Origin: Rhodobacteraceae bacterium XHP0102
GTDB taxonomy: Bacteria > Pseudomonadota > Alphaproteobacteria > Rhodobacterales > Rhodobacteraceae
Assembly: GCA_025751475.1 (NCBI GenBank)
Contig: JAOWLD010000004.1
Coordinates: 219,566 to 283,565 of the forward strand
DNA length: 64,000 bases
Direction of reading: 5' to 3'
A program made the translations under genes and the position numbers. Of this stretch, positions 25,530-35,163 are shown one piece after another (positions within the stretch are counted from its first letter, which is position 1; the number at the start of each line of letters is the position of its first letter). The notes below the pieces were generated by a model. That model was given only the letters and a program-made list of their open reading frames with translations. It had not been told where the DNA came from and searched no databases.

Positions 25530-27353
25530 ATGACCCACACCACCGATCCGTGCAAATTCGATGCCCATTCCGAGACAGGTGGCGGGGCATGGGCCGATTT
25601 GCCCGAATGGGATTTGAGCGACCTTTATGCATCGGTCGATGCGCCCGAACTCAAACGCGACATGGAATTTTTGACCAAGGAATGCGCGGCCTTCGCCTCG
25701 GATTACGAAGGAAAGCTGTCGGGTTTGGATGCCAAGGCCATGCTGGATTGCGTCCTGCGCTATGAGAAGATCGACATGGTGGCAGGGCGGATCATGTCCT
25801 TTGCGGGGTTGCGGTATTATCAGAAAACGACCGATGCAGGCCGCGCGAAATTCATGTCCGATTGTCAGGACAAGATCACCAACGCGACCACTGCGCTTGT
25901 GTTCTTTAGCCTTGAGTTCAACCGATTAGATGAAGCCCATCTTGAGGCGTTGTTGGCGGCGAATACCGATTTGGCACGCTATCGCCCCGTCTTTGATCGG
26001 ATGCGCGCGATGAAGCCTTATCAGCTGTCCGATGAGATGGAGAAATTCCTGCACGACCAATCCGTGGTGGGGGCGGCGGCGTGGAACCGCCTGTTTGACG
26101 AAACCATCGCAGGGATGAGTTTCGAGGTCGATGGTGAGCAGATGGGGATCGAGGCCACGCTCAATTGCTTGTCCGACCAAAACCGCGCCAAACGCGAGGC
26201 AGGCGCGCGCGCATTGGTCAAAGGGTTTGCGGCGCAATTGCCCCTGTTTGCACGGGTGCATAACACGCTGGCAAAGGAAAAAGAGATCGAAGATCGGTGG
26301 CGCAAATTGCCAAGCGCGCAGGCCGCACGGCATTTGGCCAACCATGTCGAGCCCGAGGTGGTCGAGGCGCTGCGCAACGCGGTCGTGGCCGCCTATCCGC
26401 GCCTCTCGCATCGCTATTACGCGCTCAAGGCCAAATGGCTGGGCCTTGAGACATTGGAGGTCTGGGATCGCAACGCGCCCCTGCCGATGGAGGATGAGCG
26501 CATCGTGCCATGGGCCGAGGCGCGCCGCATGGTGACCGAGGCCTACGCGGCATTTGATCCGCGCATGGCCGAATTGGCCGAGCCGTTTTTCACCGATGGG
26601 TGGATTGATGCCGCGGTGAAAGAGGGCAAAGCGCCGGGGGCCTTTGCGCATCCCACTGTGGCCGATGCCCACCCTTATGTGATGCTCAACTATCTTGGCA
26701 AACCGCGCGATGTGATGACCTTGGCGCATGAATTGGGCCACGGGGTGCATCAGCGTCTCGCGGCAGGGCAGGGGGAATTGTTGTCCTCGACACCACTGAC
26801 CTTGGCGGAAACGGCCAGTGTTTTTGGCGAGATGCTGACCTTCCGTAGGATGCTGTCCGAGGCCAAGGATCAAGCCGCGCGCAAGGTCATGTTGGCGGGC
26901 AAGGTGGAGGACATGATCAACACAGTCGTGCGGCAGATCGCGTTTTATGATTTTGAATGCAAACTTCATGCGGCGCGGCGCGAGGGAGAATTGACCCCTG
27001 ACGATATCAACGCGCTGTGGATGAGCGTCCAAGCCGAAAGCCTTGGGCCTGTGTTTAACTTCATGGAAGGCTATGAAACCTTCTGGGCCTATATCCCGCA
27101 TTTCGTGCATTCGCCCTTTTATGTTTACGCCTATGCCTTTGGCGATGGCTTGGTGAACGCGCTTTATGCTGCCTATGAGGAGGGCCAGGAAGGCTTCGAG
27201 GAGAAGTATTTCGAGATGCTCAAGGCAGGCGGATCAAAGCATCACAAGGAACTCCTTGCGCCCTTTGGGCTTGATGCCTCTGACCCTGCGTTTTGGGATA
27301 AGGGCCTGTCGATGATCGAAAGCATGATTGATGAGTTGGAGGCGATGGAATAA
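25530..27353 (+). CDS. pepF: M3-family oligoendopeptidase (PepF type)
   Basis: A 607-residue cytoplasmic zinc peptidase that degrades oligopeptides. The HExxH zinc motif is LAHELGHGVHQRL (near 400) followed by the second Glu in TLAETASVFGEML. The N-terminal half is the helical PepF cap. I prefer the ATG at 25530, with AAAGG seven bases upstream, over 25503. A good terminator lies at 27379-27411. Length fits the family. Confidence 0.93.
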   Translation: MTHTTDPCKFDAHSETGGGAWADLPEWDLSDLYASVDAPELKRDMEFLTKECAAFASDYEGKLSGLDAKAMLDCVLRYEKIDMVAGRIMSFAGLRYYQKTTDAGRAKFMSDCQDKITNATTALVFFSLEFNRLDEAHLEALLAANTDLARYRPVFDRMRAMKPYQLSDEMEKFLHDQSVVGAAAWNRLFDETIAGMSFEVDGEQMGIEATLNCLSDQNRAKREAGARALVKGFAAQLPLFARVHNTLAKEKEIEDRWRKLPSAQAARHLANHVEPEVVEALRNAVVAAYPRLSHRYYALKAKWLGLETLEVWDRNAPLPMEDERIVPWAEARRMVTEAYAAFDPRMAELAEPFFTDGWIDAAVKEGKAPGAFAHPTVADAHPYVMLNYLGKPRDVMTLAHELGHGVHQRLAAGQGELLSSTPLTLAETASVFGEMLTFRRMLSEAKDQAARKVMLAGKVEDMINTVVRQIAFYDFECKLHAARREGELTPDDINALWMSVQAESLGPVFNFMEGYETFWAYIPHFVHSPFYVYAYAFGDGLVNALYAAYEEGQEGFEEKYFEMLKAGGSKHHKELLAPFGLDASDPAFWDKGLSMIESMIDELEAME

Positions 27354-27378
27354 CCCCGCCTATTACTGCCAAAGAATA

Positions 27379-27411
27379 AGGGGCCGCGCTGATGCGTGGC
27401 CCCTATTTTTC
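27379..27411. terminator. Terminator between pepF and the convergent oxidoreductase
   Basis: AGGGGCCGCG pairs with CGTGGCCCCT (one G-U) around loop CTGATG, followed on the plus strand by ATTTTTCT. It ends pepF and may also serve the minus-strand gene that stops at 27412. Confidence 0.8.
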
Positions 27412-28380
27412 TCACCCCGCTTTGGCGCGGATTGCGTCAATGGTTTCTTGGGTTTCCACCGCATCCTCAAGTCGCCATTTGAGCGCGGCACCGTCCAAGA
27501 TGGCGGCGTTTAAGTTCTCCACCTGCAACACATATTGATTGACCTTGGGAAAGCGGATTTCGCGCCGCTCCATCCCTGTTTCAATCACCAGGCGGGCTTG
27601 ATCGAACACGCCTGCGTTATAGGGGGTGGGCACACGCAAGACACCCGCGCTGCCGTGGAAGGTGACCTCTTGGAATGGATGCATCCGCATTGAGGTGAGC
27701 CAATGCGCATCAAACCCATCAAAGCCCGCCCGCGCCTCTGCGGTGACTTCGCAATCGCCTTCATATTCGATTTTCGCGTCATAAATTTCGCGCAAGGCAC
27801 CACCCGTTGCAAAACGGGTCGAGCCGATGGTGTAGACCCCGATATCGGGCAATGATCCGCCACCCATTGCCGCCTTATTGCGGATATTTTGGGTGTCGGA
27901 CGCATTGTTATAGGTGAAGGCCGCACGCACGCGCTGCAACGTGCCCAATTGCTCCGAAGTTATAATTTCGCGTGCCATATGCCATTGCGGATGATGCACG
28001 ATCATGAAGGCTTCGCTTGCCACAAGCCCTGATTTATCGCGCGCTTCGATCAAGGGCGTGATCTCATCTGCCTGCATCGCGGTTGGTTTCTCGACCAAGA
28101 CGTGCTTGCCCGCCTGTAACGCTTTGATCCCCCATTCCACGTGCATGGTATGGGGCAGGGGAATGTAGACCGCGTCAATCAATGGATCGGCCAACAGCGC
28201 TTCGTAGCTGTCATGCACGCTCAGATCAGGGGCAATGCGCGCGAAAGGTGCGGCTTTTGCCACATCGCGCGTGGCGATCCCCGCCAAACGGCCGCGCCCC
28301 GCCAGATGCAAGGCTGGGGCCATTTCATTCAAAGCAAAGTTTGATGCGCCCAGAATACCCCAATTCACGTAATGTAGCAT
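27412..28380 (-). CDS. Gfo/Idh/MocA-family oxidoreductase
   Basis: A 322-residue NAD(P)-dependent sugar or cyclitol dehydrogenase. The Rossmann start is VNWGILGASNFAL (1-16); DAVYIPLPHTMHVEWGIKAL and HVLVEKPTAM are the classic family blocks (Lys of EKP is catalytic). The C-terminal GFO_IDH_MocA_C-like sheet follows (GGGSLPDIGVYTIGS). It is a single-gene unit with no sugar transporter nearby, so its substrate is open. Confidence 0.9.
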   Translation of the reverse strand: MLHYVNWGILGASNFALNEMAPALHLAGRGRLAGIATRDVAKAAPFARIAPDLSVHDSYEALLADPLIDAVYIPLPHTMHVEWGIKALQAGKHVLVEKPTAMQADEITPLIEARDKSGLVASEAFMIVHHPQWHMAREIITSEQLGTLQRVRAAFTYNNASDTQNIRNKAAMGGGSLPDIGVYTIGSTRFATGGALREIYDAKIEYEGDCEVTAEARAGFDGFDAHWLTSMRMHPFQEVTFHGSAGVLRVPTPYNAGVFDQARLVIETGMERREIRFPKVNQYVLQVENLNAAILDGAALKWRLEDAVETQETIDAIRAKAG

Positions 28381-28521
28381 GATATCCCTCCCTGATATGA
28401 ACAGACCCTAGCGCCAAGCGCTGTGTTAAGGAAAGTCTCATGATTTGATTTAGCGCAAAGACCGCCTTGAGGCCGCTATCCTAGGGTTATCGCACGCGTA
28501 ATGGTTTTAGGAGGCGAACCC

Positions 28522-28761
28522 ATGTCCCACACCCCGCATGAATTGGCGGCAGATTTTCCGCAGGACGTTGAGAAAATTCACAAGCTGAAGATCAGCGATC
28601 CACATTTTGCCAAATTGGCAGAAGAATACCACCAAGCGAACCGCGCCGTGCATCGCGCGGAAACAGGTGTCGAGCCGATGGAAGAATTGGCTGAAATCGC
28701 ATTGCGCAAAAAGCGGATGCACCTGAAGGATGAGATCGCCTCGCTTTTGGCAACCTCTTGA
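28522..28761 (+). CDS. YdcH family (DUF465) protein
   Basis: A 79-residue highly charged, mostly helical protein of the DUF465/YdcH family (SHTPHELAADFP..., DPHFAKLAEEYHQANRAVHR, LRKKRMHLKDEIASLL). Function unknown; members are abundant small proteins. AGGAGG lies eight bases before the ATG at 28522, an excellent ribosome site that fixes the start. A long stem follows at 28776-28807. Confidence 0.92.
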   Translation: MSHTPHELAADFPQDVEKIHKLKISDPHFAKLAEEYHQANRAVHRAETGVEPMEELAEIALRKKRMHLKDEIASLLATS

Positions 28762-28775
28762 CAGGTTAGAGCACA

Positions 28776-28807
28776 AAAGTGGCGGGCGCAGTGGCGTCCG
28801 CCACTTT
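28776..28807. terminator. Terminator-like hairpin between YdcH and CoxG-like genes
   Basis: AAAGTGGCGG (28776-28785) pairs perfectly with CCGCCACTTT (28798-28807). On the minus strand it is followed by TGTGC after a short T-run. It starts within the stop codon of the CoxG-like gene and probably serves both convergent genes. Confidence 0.6.
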
Positions 28808-29261
28808 ACCCTTCGGCGCTGCCTTCGACTTGCGCCTGAAACCGCTCAAAGAATTGATCGGCCATTTTGGTGGCAAAGCTGTCAATCAGGCGCGAGCCAA
28901 GCTGCGCGATTTTGCCGCCCACTTTGGCCTCCACAGCGTAGCTGAGTTCCGTGCCGCCGCCTTCGGCATCAGCAAGGCGCACTTTTGCGCCGCCCTTGGC
29001 AAAGCCTGCAACGCCGCCCTTGCCTTCTCCCGAAATCGTGTAGCTTTCGAGCGGCACAACATCGGACAGTGTCACCTCGCCCTTGAAGGTCGCAGAAACG
29101 GGCCCGACTTTTTGTTTGACCGTAGCGGCAAAGCCTTCTTCGGGATTGCCTGTCAATTCCTCACAGCCCGGGATGCAGGCTTTGAGCACTTCTGCGGAAT
29201 TCAGCGCGGCCCAAACGGTGGCGCGGTCAGCGTTCAAGATGCGAGAGGCGGCTAATTCCAT
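28806..29261 (-). CDS. CoxG-like SRPBCC-domain protein
   Basis: A 151-residue protein of the CoxG/SRPBCC (START-like) fold: NADRATVWAALNSAEVLKAC at the N-terminus, CIPGCEEL and GVAGFAKGGAKVRLADAEGG within, and the closing amphipathic helix LGSRLIDSFATKMADQFFE. In CO-dehydrogenase operons CoxG helps recruit CoxDE to the membrane; stand-alone homologues like this are common and of unknown role. The start at 29261 (MELAAS) matches the family N-terminus. No cox genes are nearby. Confidence 0.85.
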   Translation of the reverse strand: MELAASRILNADRATVWAALNSAEVLKACIPGCEELTGNPEEGFAATVKQKVGPVSATFKGEVTLSDVVPLESYTISGEGKGGVAGFAKGGAKVRLADAEGGGTELSYAVEAKVGGKIAQLGSRLIDSFATKMADQFFERFQAQVEGSAEG

Positions 29262-29330
29262 TGTGATCTTCTCCCTTGTGGCTAAGGTCAAACCCTATAT
29301 GCGAGATCGGCAAAGCGTCAATTGGAGATG

Positions 29331-30743
29331 CTAGTTTTCCACACGATATGGCAGCGTGCCGCGCTCATTAGGGTCCACGTGCAATTTGCCCTCCAGCGGC
29401 GGGACAGAACGTTGATGGCAATTCTGCCGTTCGCAAATGCGACAGGAAATCCCGATGGGTTGATAGGCCCCGTCATCCTCAAGCGGCATTCCATCCGCGT
29501 AGATCAATTCCCGAGCGTGTTTCACTTCACATCCCAAAGAAATCGCAAAACGGCGCAACGGTGCGCCCCAAGCCCCGCCTGATTTTGACACATCGCGTGC
29601 CAGGATAAAGTAACGCACCCCGTCAGGCGTCTCGGCCAATTGCCGCAAGAACTGGGTGGGCGTTTCAAAGGCGCGATGGACATTCCACAGCGGGCAAGCC
29701 CCGCCAAAACGCGCGAATTGAAACCGTGTGGCCGAGTGGCGTTTGGTGATTGTGCCTGCTTGGTCCACACGCGTGAAAAAGAACGGCACGCCTTTGGCGC
29801 CTGGGCGCTGTAGGGTTGCCAAGCGATGCGCCACCTGTTCGATCGAGGCCCCGAATTGGATCGAGAGCCGCTCCAGATCATGGCGGGTTTCGCGCGCGGC
29901 TTCGGCGAAGCGGGTATAAGGCATGAGCACCGCACCTGCGAAATAATTGGCCATGCCAACCTGAGCAATGGCGCGCGCTGTCTCCGACTGAAACCGTGCA
30001 AAATCAAGCGTTGCATCCAAAAGCTGCGCCTGCCCCAAAAGCGCATATTGGTGGAGCAGCTGAAACCGCTGAGTTTGGGGGGCTGCGCGGGGTGACAGGG
30101 TCAATACCCGCGTTTCAGGGTCGAAGCGGCGCAACCCTTGATCTGTGGCGCGGCGAATGGTGACGCCTTGCGCGTTGAGCATTTCCTCCGTATGGGCCAC
30201 CAAATCACCCTGCGCTTTCTCCGCAAAGCGTTCAGCGGCGCGGTCCACAGCGTCAATGTAATTGTCGCAATAATGGAAGAAATCGCGGACCTCCTCCCAT
30301 GGGGAGGGGGCAGCCCCGCTGCCATCACGCCCCAAAGCCTCGTCCAGCGAGGCAAGCCGTTCTTGCGCTTGGCGATACGCGCGATGCAGGGTTAAGAAAC
30401 TGCGCGCCAATGCAGGGGCATTGGAGGCGGCAAGACGCAGGTCGGTCAGCGCGGGCTGACCCTCGGAAAAGACGGGATCAGCTAAAGCCTCGCGCATATC
30501 CGAGATCAATCGCTCGGCATCGCCTGAGGTCAGTTCTGTGACGTCAAAGCCAAATTCCTGCGCCAAGGCCAGAACCACAACGGTCGACAGGGGCCGGTTG
30601 TTGTTTTCCATCTGGTTCAGATAGGGCAGAGAAATGCCAAGCTTGGTGGCGAAATCTTTTTGTGTCAGCTCCAGACGCTGGCGCAATTCACGCAGCTTTG
30701 CGCCGACATAAAGTTTGCGGGTATCTTGGCTGCGCGCGGTCAT
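29331..30743 (-). CDS. pccR: Short-chain acyl-CoA responsive regulator (PccR/ScfR family)
   Basis: A 470-residue regulator with an N-terminal XRE-type helix-turn-helix (about 13-68; RLELTQKDFATKLGISLPYL), a central ImmA/IrrE-like region and a C-terminal DUF2083-type domain ending in a Cys motif (SCRICERQNCHQR). This is the layout of ScfR proteins (PccR, RamB, PrpC-type regulators), which control propionyl-CoA, acetate or related pathways through TTTGCAAA sites. Two such sites lie just upstream of this gene, so it very probably regulates itself. Which acyl-CoA pathway it serves cannot be decided, since no carboxylase or glyoxylate genes are in the window. Confidence 0.88.
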   Translation of the reverse strand: MTARSQDTRKLYVGAKLRELRQRLELTQKDFATKLGISLPYLNQMENNNRPLSTVVVLALAQEFGFDVTELTSGDAERLISDMREALADPVFSEGQPALTDLRLAASNAPALARSFLTLHRAYRQAQERLASLDEALGRDGSGAAPSPWEEVRDFFHYCDNYIDAVDRAAERFAEKAQGDLVAHTEEMLNAQGVTIRRATDQGLRRFDPETRVLTLSPRAAPQTQRFQLLHQYALLGQAQLLDATLDFARFQSETARAIAQVGMANYFAGAVLMPYTRFAEAARETRHDLERLSIQFGASIEQVAHRLATLQRPGAKGVPFFFTRVDQAGTITKRHSATRFQFARFGGACPLWNVHRAFETPTQFLRQLAETPDGVRYFILARDVSKSGGAWGAPLRRFAISLGCEVKHARELIYADGMPLEDDGAYQPIGISCRICERQNCHQRSVPPLEGKLHVDPNERGTLPYRVEN

Positions 30744-30764
30744 GGTCGTCTGTCATGGCTTGGA

Positions 30765-30794
30765 TTTGCAAACCCCATCTTGTCGGTTTGCAAA
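30765..30794 (-). promoter_or_regulatory. Two TTTGCAAA boxes upstream of pccR
   Basis: Two perfect copies of the palindrome TTTGCAAA occur at 30765-30772 and 30787-30794, offset by 22 bases (about two helical turns), 22 and 44 bases before the regulator's start codon. This octamer is the known binding element of the PccR/RamB group, and the spacing on one DNA face suggests cooperative autoregulation. Confidence 0.8.
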
Positions 30795-30808
30795 GCGGCG
30801 CGCAAGCG

Positions 30809-31513
30809 TTAAACGCGGGCACGCCAGCCCAGCACAGCAAGCCCTGCCGCGCCCCCAATCGCCGCAGTTGCGAGGATTGGATCGCTTTGCCACTGCGCGA
30901 CCACAACGCCGATCAAGGCCCAAATGACGGCCAAGGGATAGGTGATCACGCGCAGCCGTGTGGTCAGAGCGGCGGCTGTTGCAAGCGCGGCCAATAAGCC
31001 GAACCATCCTGCAACTTCGCGTGGCAGAACCCCGAAACCCACAACTGTGGTGGATAGTGCAACAAACCCCGCCGCTGACAACCATCCCGCGTAGAGGCCT
31101 AATGGCGCGCGGGCCAAAGCCCGTTCAGACACAGGTGCACGCAGGCACGCCAGCGTTGCGGTGATGAGCATGGCAAAGATCAGGATCGTGGCCCAAACGG
31201 GGCTGCGCAAGGCCACCTCGATCCAAATGGCACCGATGCCTGCGCTGATCATCAAGGGCCAGCGCATGGTGTCCCATGCGGGGCTGTCGCCCCGTTTCCA
31301 CAGGCCATAGCCCGCGCTTGCGATCAGCCACAGGTAAATCACCCCCCAAATGGCAAAGGCGTAGCCTTCGGGTTGCAGCGGCGGTTGGCTGACGTCATTG
31401 GGCAAGGTTGCAGGGTCAAACCCCGTGAAGGGGGCGGTCAGAAGGGGTGCGCCTGCAAAGGCCAAGACCAAGATCAGCGTCAGAATCGCGCGCAGTTTGG
31501 GCCCGTTGATCAT
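30809..31513 (-). CDS. TspO/MBR-like membrane protein
   Basis: A 234-residue protein with about seven predicted helices. The segment PEGYAFAIWGVIYLWLIAS near 45-65 resembles the Pro/Trp motif of the TspO/MBR superfamily (tryptophan-rich sensory proteins), and GLYAGWLSAAGFVAL the later WxxW-like region. Classical TspO is shorter (about 160) and binds porphyrins or cholesterol; this longer form is often annotated only as tryptophan-rich sensory protein. The start at 31513 lies four bases after the serS stop, so translation is probably coupled to serS. Confidence 0.7.
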   Translation of the reverse strand: MINGPKLRAILTLILVLAFAGAPLLTAPFTGFDPATLPNDVSQPPLQPEGYAFAIWGVIYLWLIASAGYGLWKRGDSPAWDTMRWPLMISAGIGAIWIEVALRSPVWATILIFAMLITATLACLRAPVSERALARAPLGLYAGWLSAAGFVALSTTVVGFGVLPREVAGWFGLLAALATAAALTTRLRVITYPLAVIWALIGVVVAQWQSDPILATAAIGGAAGLAVLGWRARV

Positions 31514-31517
31514 CGGA

Positions 31518-32810
31518 TCAGCCCAAACGGCCATCGACCAGCAGCCGCGTTTTGCCGCCCAAATAGGGCTGCAACGCATCTGGCAGGGTGACGGAGCCAT
31601 CGGCCTCCTGACCATTTTCCAAGACAGCAATCAAACAGCGCCCCACTGCAAGGCCAGACCCGTTCAAAGTATGCACAAATTCAGGCTTGCCGCCGCCCGA
31701 TGGGCGGAAGCGCGCATTCATGCGCCGTGCTTGAAAATCCCCGCAGCTTGAGACCGATGAAATCTCGCGATAACAGTTTTGTCCGGGCAACCATGCCTCG
31801 ATGTCGAATGTGCGCACCGCGCCAAAGCCCATATCGCCCGTGCAAAGCGTGACGGTGCGATAGGGGATGTTGAGCGCCTCTAAAATACCTTCGGCACAGC
31901 GCAACATCCGTTTTTGTTCATCATCCGAATGATCGGGATGGGTGATTGAAACCATCTCCACCTTCTCGAACTGGTGCTGGCGCAGCATCCCCGCCGTGTC
32001 GCGCCCTGCGCTGCCTGCCTCAGAGCGAAAGCACAAAGAATGCGCGGTGTAGCGCATGGGCAATGCGGCCTCCTCCACGATCTCGCCCGAGACGATATTG
32101 GTGAGGGTCACCTCAGAGGTCGGGATCATCCACCAACCATTGGTGGTCTCATAGCTGTCTTCGCCAAATTTCGGCAATTGGCCCGTGCCAAACATGGTTT
32201 CGGGGCGCACAAGAACAGGGCCGTTCATCTCGGTCAGGCCGTTTTGATCGACATGGGTGTCGAGCATGAATTGCGCCAAGGCGCGGTGGAGTCGCGCGAC
32301 AGCACCCCCAAGCATCACAAAGCGCGAGCCTGACAATTTCGCGGCCGTCTCAAAATCCATGCTGGGCGCGACAGAGGGCAATTCAAAATGCTCAAGCGGT
32401 TTGAAATCAAAGCTGCGCGGGGTGCCCCATTTGTGCAATTCTACATTGTCATTCTCATCCGCCCCATCTGGCACATCGGCGGCGGGCGCGTTGGGGATTG
32501 TGGCAAGCATATCGCGCAAGGCCGCGTCACGGGTTTTGGCCTCATCCTCAAGGCGGGCAATCTCGTCTTTCTTTTCGGCAACGAGGGCGCGCAAGCGTTC
32601 AAATTCGGGCTCATCCCCCCGCGCTTTGGCTGCGCCCACCTCTTTGGACGCTGCATTGCGGGCGGCTTGCGCAGCCTCAGATGCGGTGATGCAGGCGCGG
32701 CGCGCCTCGTCCATTGCAAGAATATCAGCCGAAAGCGGAGCCAATCCACGGCGCGCAAGCTCTGCGTCAAAACGTGTCGGGTTTTCTCGAATGGCGCGAA
32801 TATCATGCAT
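31518..32810 (-). CDS. serS: Seryl-tRNA synthetase
   Basis: A 430-residue class II synthetase. The N-terminal coiled-coil arm (about 30-105; [32 protein letters not shown]) grips tRNA-Ser. The catalytic core shows motif 2 ([20 protein letters not shown]) and motif 3 ([17 protein letters not shown]). The ATG at 32810 has AAAGG eight bases upstream; a longer open frame to 33251 is non-coding. The upstream 345 bases are shared with the divergent yajC. Confidence 0.96.
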   Translation of the reverse strand: MHDIRAIRENPTRFDAELARRGLAPLSADILAMDEARRACITASEAAQAARNAASKEVGAAKARGDEPEFERLRALVAEKKDEIARLEDEAKTRDAALRDMLATIPNAPAADVPDGADENDNVELHKWGTPRSFDFKPLEHFELPSVAPSMDFETAAKLSGSRFVMLGGAVARLHRALAQFMLDTHVDQNGLTEMNGPVLVRPETMFGTGQLPKFGEDSYETTNGWWMIPTSEVTLTNIVSGEIVEEAALPMRYTAHSLCFRSEAGSAGRDTAGMLRQHQFEKVEMVSITHPDHSDDEQKRMLRCAEGILEALNIPYRTVTLCTGDMGFGAVRTFDIEAWLPGQNCYREISSVSSCGDFQARRMNARFRPSGGGKPEFVHTLNGSGLAVGRCLIAVLENGQEADGSVTLPDALQPYLGGKTRLLVDGRLG

Positions 32811-33155
32811 CGGATTTGCCTTTATCTGACGGCCGCCTGCGCGGGTTGCTGTGTGCGGTATGCAATATTGCGCGGCGTGGGGAAAGGGGGGTGTGGCACT
32901 TCTGTCTGTCCTGACGAAATTTGGGGCTGACAGAGCGGCGCATGATCCCCATATGGAAGCCATGGCAGGATTGCCGCAGGCCGCATTTGCCGCTTTGGCC
33001 TGCCTTGCGCTTCGTGCGGGGGGCAAGTAACGTGCCGCAAATTTTGGGGGGCATGGCGTGTTTAGGCTGGCCTCCTGCGCCATCTGCCCGCTTTGTCGGG
33101 CGTGTTTGATCTCGTGGCCGCTGGTGCGGCCGCGCCAAAAAAGGATAGACCGACC
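32811..33155. other. Intergenic region between serS and yajC
   Basis: About 345 bases between divergent starts. I see no convincing gene: open frames here have Arg/Pro/Cys-rich, shadow-like composition. It should hold the serS promoter on the minus strand and the yajC-secDF promoter on the plus strand, but no consensus -35/-10 pair stands out. AAGGA before 33156 is the yajC ribosome site. Confidence 0.5.
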
Positions 33156-33437
33156 ATGGAAGCATTTGCACAATTCGTGCCGCTGATTTTGATCTTCGCG
33201 ATCATGTATCTTCTTTTGATCCGCCCGCAGCAAAAGAAAGCCAAGGAACATCAGGCTATGGTCGCAGCCTTGCGCCGTGGTGATCAGGTGGTGACCGCAG
33301 GCGGCATCATGGGCAAGGTCAGCAAGGTCAAAGATGAGCGCGAGGTCGAGATTGAGATTGCAACTGGCGTGAATGTGCGCGTGGTGCGCAACACAATCAC
33401 GCAGGTCGTCTCAAAAACGGAACCTGCGAAAGAGTAA
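33156..33437 (+). CDS. yajC: Sec translocase accessory subunit YajC
   Basis: A 93-residue protein with one membrane helix (about 6-25, [18 protein letters not shown]) followed by the family motif [21 protein letters not shown] and [14 protein letters not shown]. YajC joins SecDF in the Sec accessory complex. AAGGA upstream and the length favour the ATG at 33156. It starts the yajC-secD-secF operon, 60 bases before secD. Confidence 0.96.
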   Translation: MEAFAQFVPLILIFAIMYLLLIRPQQKKAKEHQAMVAALRRGDQVVTAGGIMGKVSKVKDEREVEIEIATGVNVRVVRNTITQVVSKTEPAKE

Positions 33438-33497
33438 TTTCTGCAAACCCAAGCGGCGGAGTGATCTTCGCGGCTTGGCCAGAGCAAAGGCTGTGAG

Positions 33498-35162
33498 ATG
33501 CTCGATATTCCGCTATGGAAACGTGTCCTCATTTGGGCTGTGGTTGCGTTAGGGGTGGCTTTGGCTGCCCCGAATTTGGCCTATGAGCGGGTCGAACGTC
33601 ACAATGATGCCGCCGCCGCCCTAGAGAGTGGTCTCAGCAGCCCTGAATTGGAAGCGGATTTGGGGCTTTGGCCATCCGTTTTGCCGTCATATTTGGTGAA
33701 CCTTGGGCTTGATCTGCGGGGCGGTGCGCATCTTCTCGCCGAAGTGCGGGTCGAGGATGTATATGTGGCGCGGATGGACGCGCTTTGGCCCGAGCTGCGC
33801 GATGCCTTGCGCGAGGCGCGTGCGGAGGTTGGTCCCATTCGCCGCACAGATGCCCCAGCGGGTGAGCTGCGCGTGCAACTGGGCGAGGTTTCGGGCATGG
33901 CGCGCGCCATGGAGATTGCGCGCGGCTTGGGTGGTCCCGTTGTCAGCTTGACGGGTGTTGGATCGGCCAGTCTCGAGGCCCGTGGCGAGGGCGATGTCTT
34001 GATCGTCTCCCTGTCCGAGGCTGAACAGGCCGCCACGGATGATCGCACCATGCAGCAATCGGTCGAGATTGTGCGCCGCCGTGTCGATGAGGCGGGCACG
34101 CGCGAGCCGACCATCCAGCGCCAAGGTGAGAACCGTATCTTGATCCAAGTGCCAGGTGTCGGTTCGGCGCAGGAGTTAAAGGACCTGATCGGCACCACGG
34201 CGCGCCTGACCTTTCACCCCGTAATCACCCGCACCAGTGACCCCGAAGCGCGCCTTGAAGCGCGGCAATTGATCCTGCCTGCGATGGACGAAGAGGGTGT
34301 GTTCTACATTCTCGAAGAAACCCCCGTGGTCACGGGGGATGATCTGGTCGACAGTCAGCCCGGGTTTGATGCGCAAAACGGTCAACCCAATGTCAGCTTC
34401 CGTTTCAACCCGCATGGTGCGCGGCTGTTTGGGGAATACACATCCGCCAATGTCGGCGCGCCTTTTGCGATTGTTTTGGATGGTGAGGTCATATCCGCCC
34501 CCACAATCCGTCAGGCCATTACGGGCGGCTCTGGCCAGATTACGGGCAGCTTTAATGTTGAAAGCTCAACCCAATTGGCGGTTCTGTTGCGTGCAGGCGC
34601 ATTGCCCGCCGAAATGACCTTTTTGGAAGAACGCACCATCGGACCCGAATTGGGGGCCGATAGCATCGCCGCAGGTCGGATTGCGGCGATTGTCGCCTTT
34701 GTTGCGGTTCTGATCTTTATGTTAGCCAGTTATGGCCTGTTTGGCGTTTTTGCCAATATCGCGCTTTTGCTGAATGTGGCTTTGATCTTTGGGGTGCTCA
34801 GTCTGGTTGGCGCAACGCTGACCTTGCCTGGCATCGCGGGGATCGTCCTGACCATCGGGATGGCGGTGGATGCCAATGTTCTGGTGTTTGAACGCATCCG
34901 TGAGGAATTGAAAACCGCACGCGGCCCTGCGCGCGCCATCGAGCTTGGCTATGACCGCGCCATGTCAGCGATTTTGGATGCCAATATAACCACATTCTTG
35001 ATCGCGGTGATCCTTTTCACCTTGGGTTCAGGACCTGTGAAAGGTTTCGCAGTCACGTTGGCCATCGGGATCATGACATCGGTGTTCACCGCGCTTTATG
35101 TCACGCGGTTGATCGTGGTGACGTGGTTTGAACGCGCCCGCCCCAAGACGATAGAGGTGTGA
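33498..35162 (+). CDS. secD: Protein translocase subunit SecD
   Basis: A 554-residue SecD, which with SecF uses the proton motive force to pull exported proteins into the periplasm. Six helices: one N-terminal, then the P1 periplasmic domain (LGLDLRGGAHLLAEV near 75), and five C-terminal helices beginning near 390 (IAAIVAFVAVLIFMLAS). GIAGIVLTIGMAVDANVLVFERIREE carries the conserved Asp and Arg of the proton path. Ends one base before secF. Confidence 0.97.
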   Translation: MLDIPLWKRVLIWAVVALGVALAAPNLAYERVERHNDAAAALESGLSSPELEADLGLWPSVLPSYLVNLGLDLRGGAHLLAEVRVEDVYVARMDALWPELRDALREARAEVGPIRRTDAPAGELRVQLGEVSGMARAMEIARGLGGPVVSLTGVGSASLEARGEGDVLIVSLSEAEQAATDDRTMQQSVEIVRRRVDEAGTREPTIQRQGENRILIQVPGVGSAQELKDLIGTTARLTFHPVITRTSDPEARLEARQLILPAMDEEGVFYILEETPVVTGDDLVDSQPGFDAQNGQPNVSFRFNPHGARLFGEYTSANVGAPFAIVLDGEVISAPTIRQAITGGSGQITGSFNVESSTQLAVLLRAGALPAEMTFLEERTIGPELGADSIAAGRIAAIVAFVAVLIFMLASYGLFGVFANIALLLNVALIFGVLSLVGATLTLPGIAGIVLTIGMAVDANVLVFERIREELKTARGPARAIELGYDRAMSAILDANITTFLIAVILFTLGSGPVKGFAVTLAIGIMTSVFTALYVTRLIVVTWFERARPKTIEV

Positions 35163-35163
35163 T

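Noticed and set aside
25926..27110. A 394-codon open frame on the minus strand
   Set aside because: It lies wholly antisense to the well-supported M3 peptidase; its His/Gly/Arg-rich translation is typical of a codon-shadow frame.
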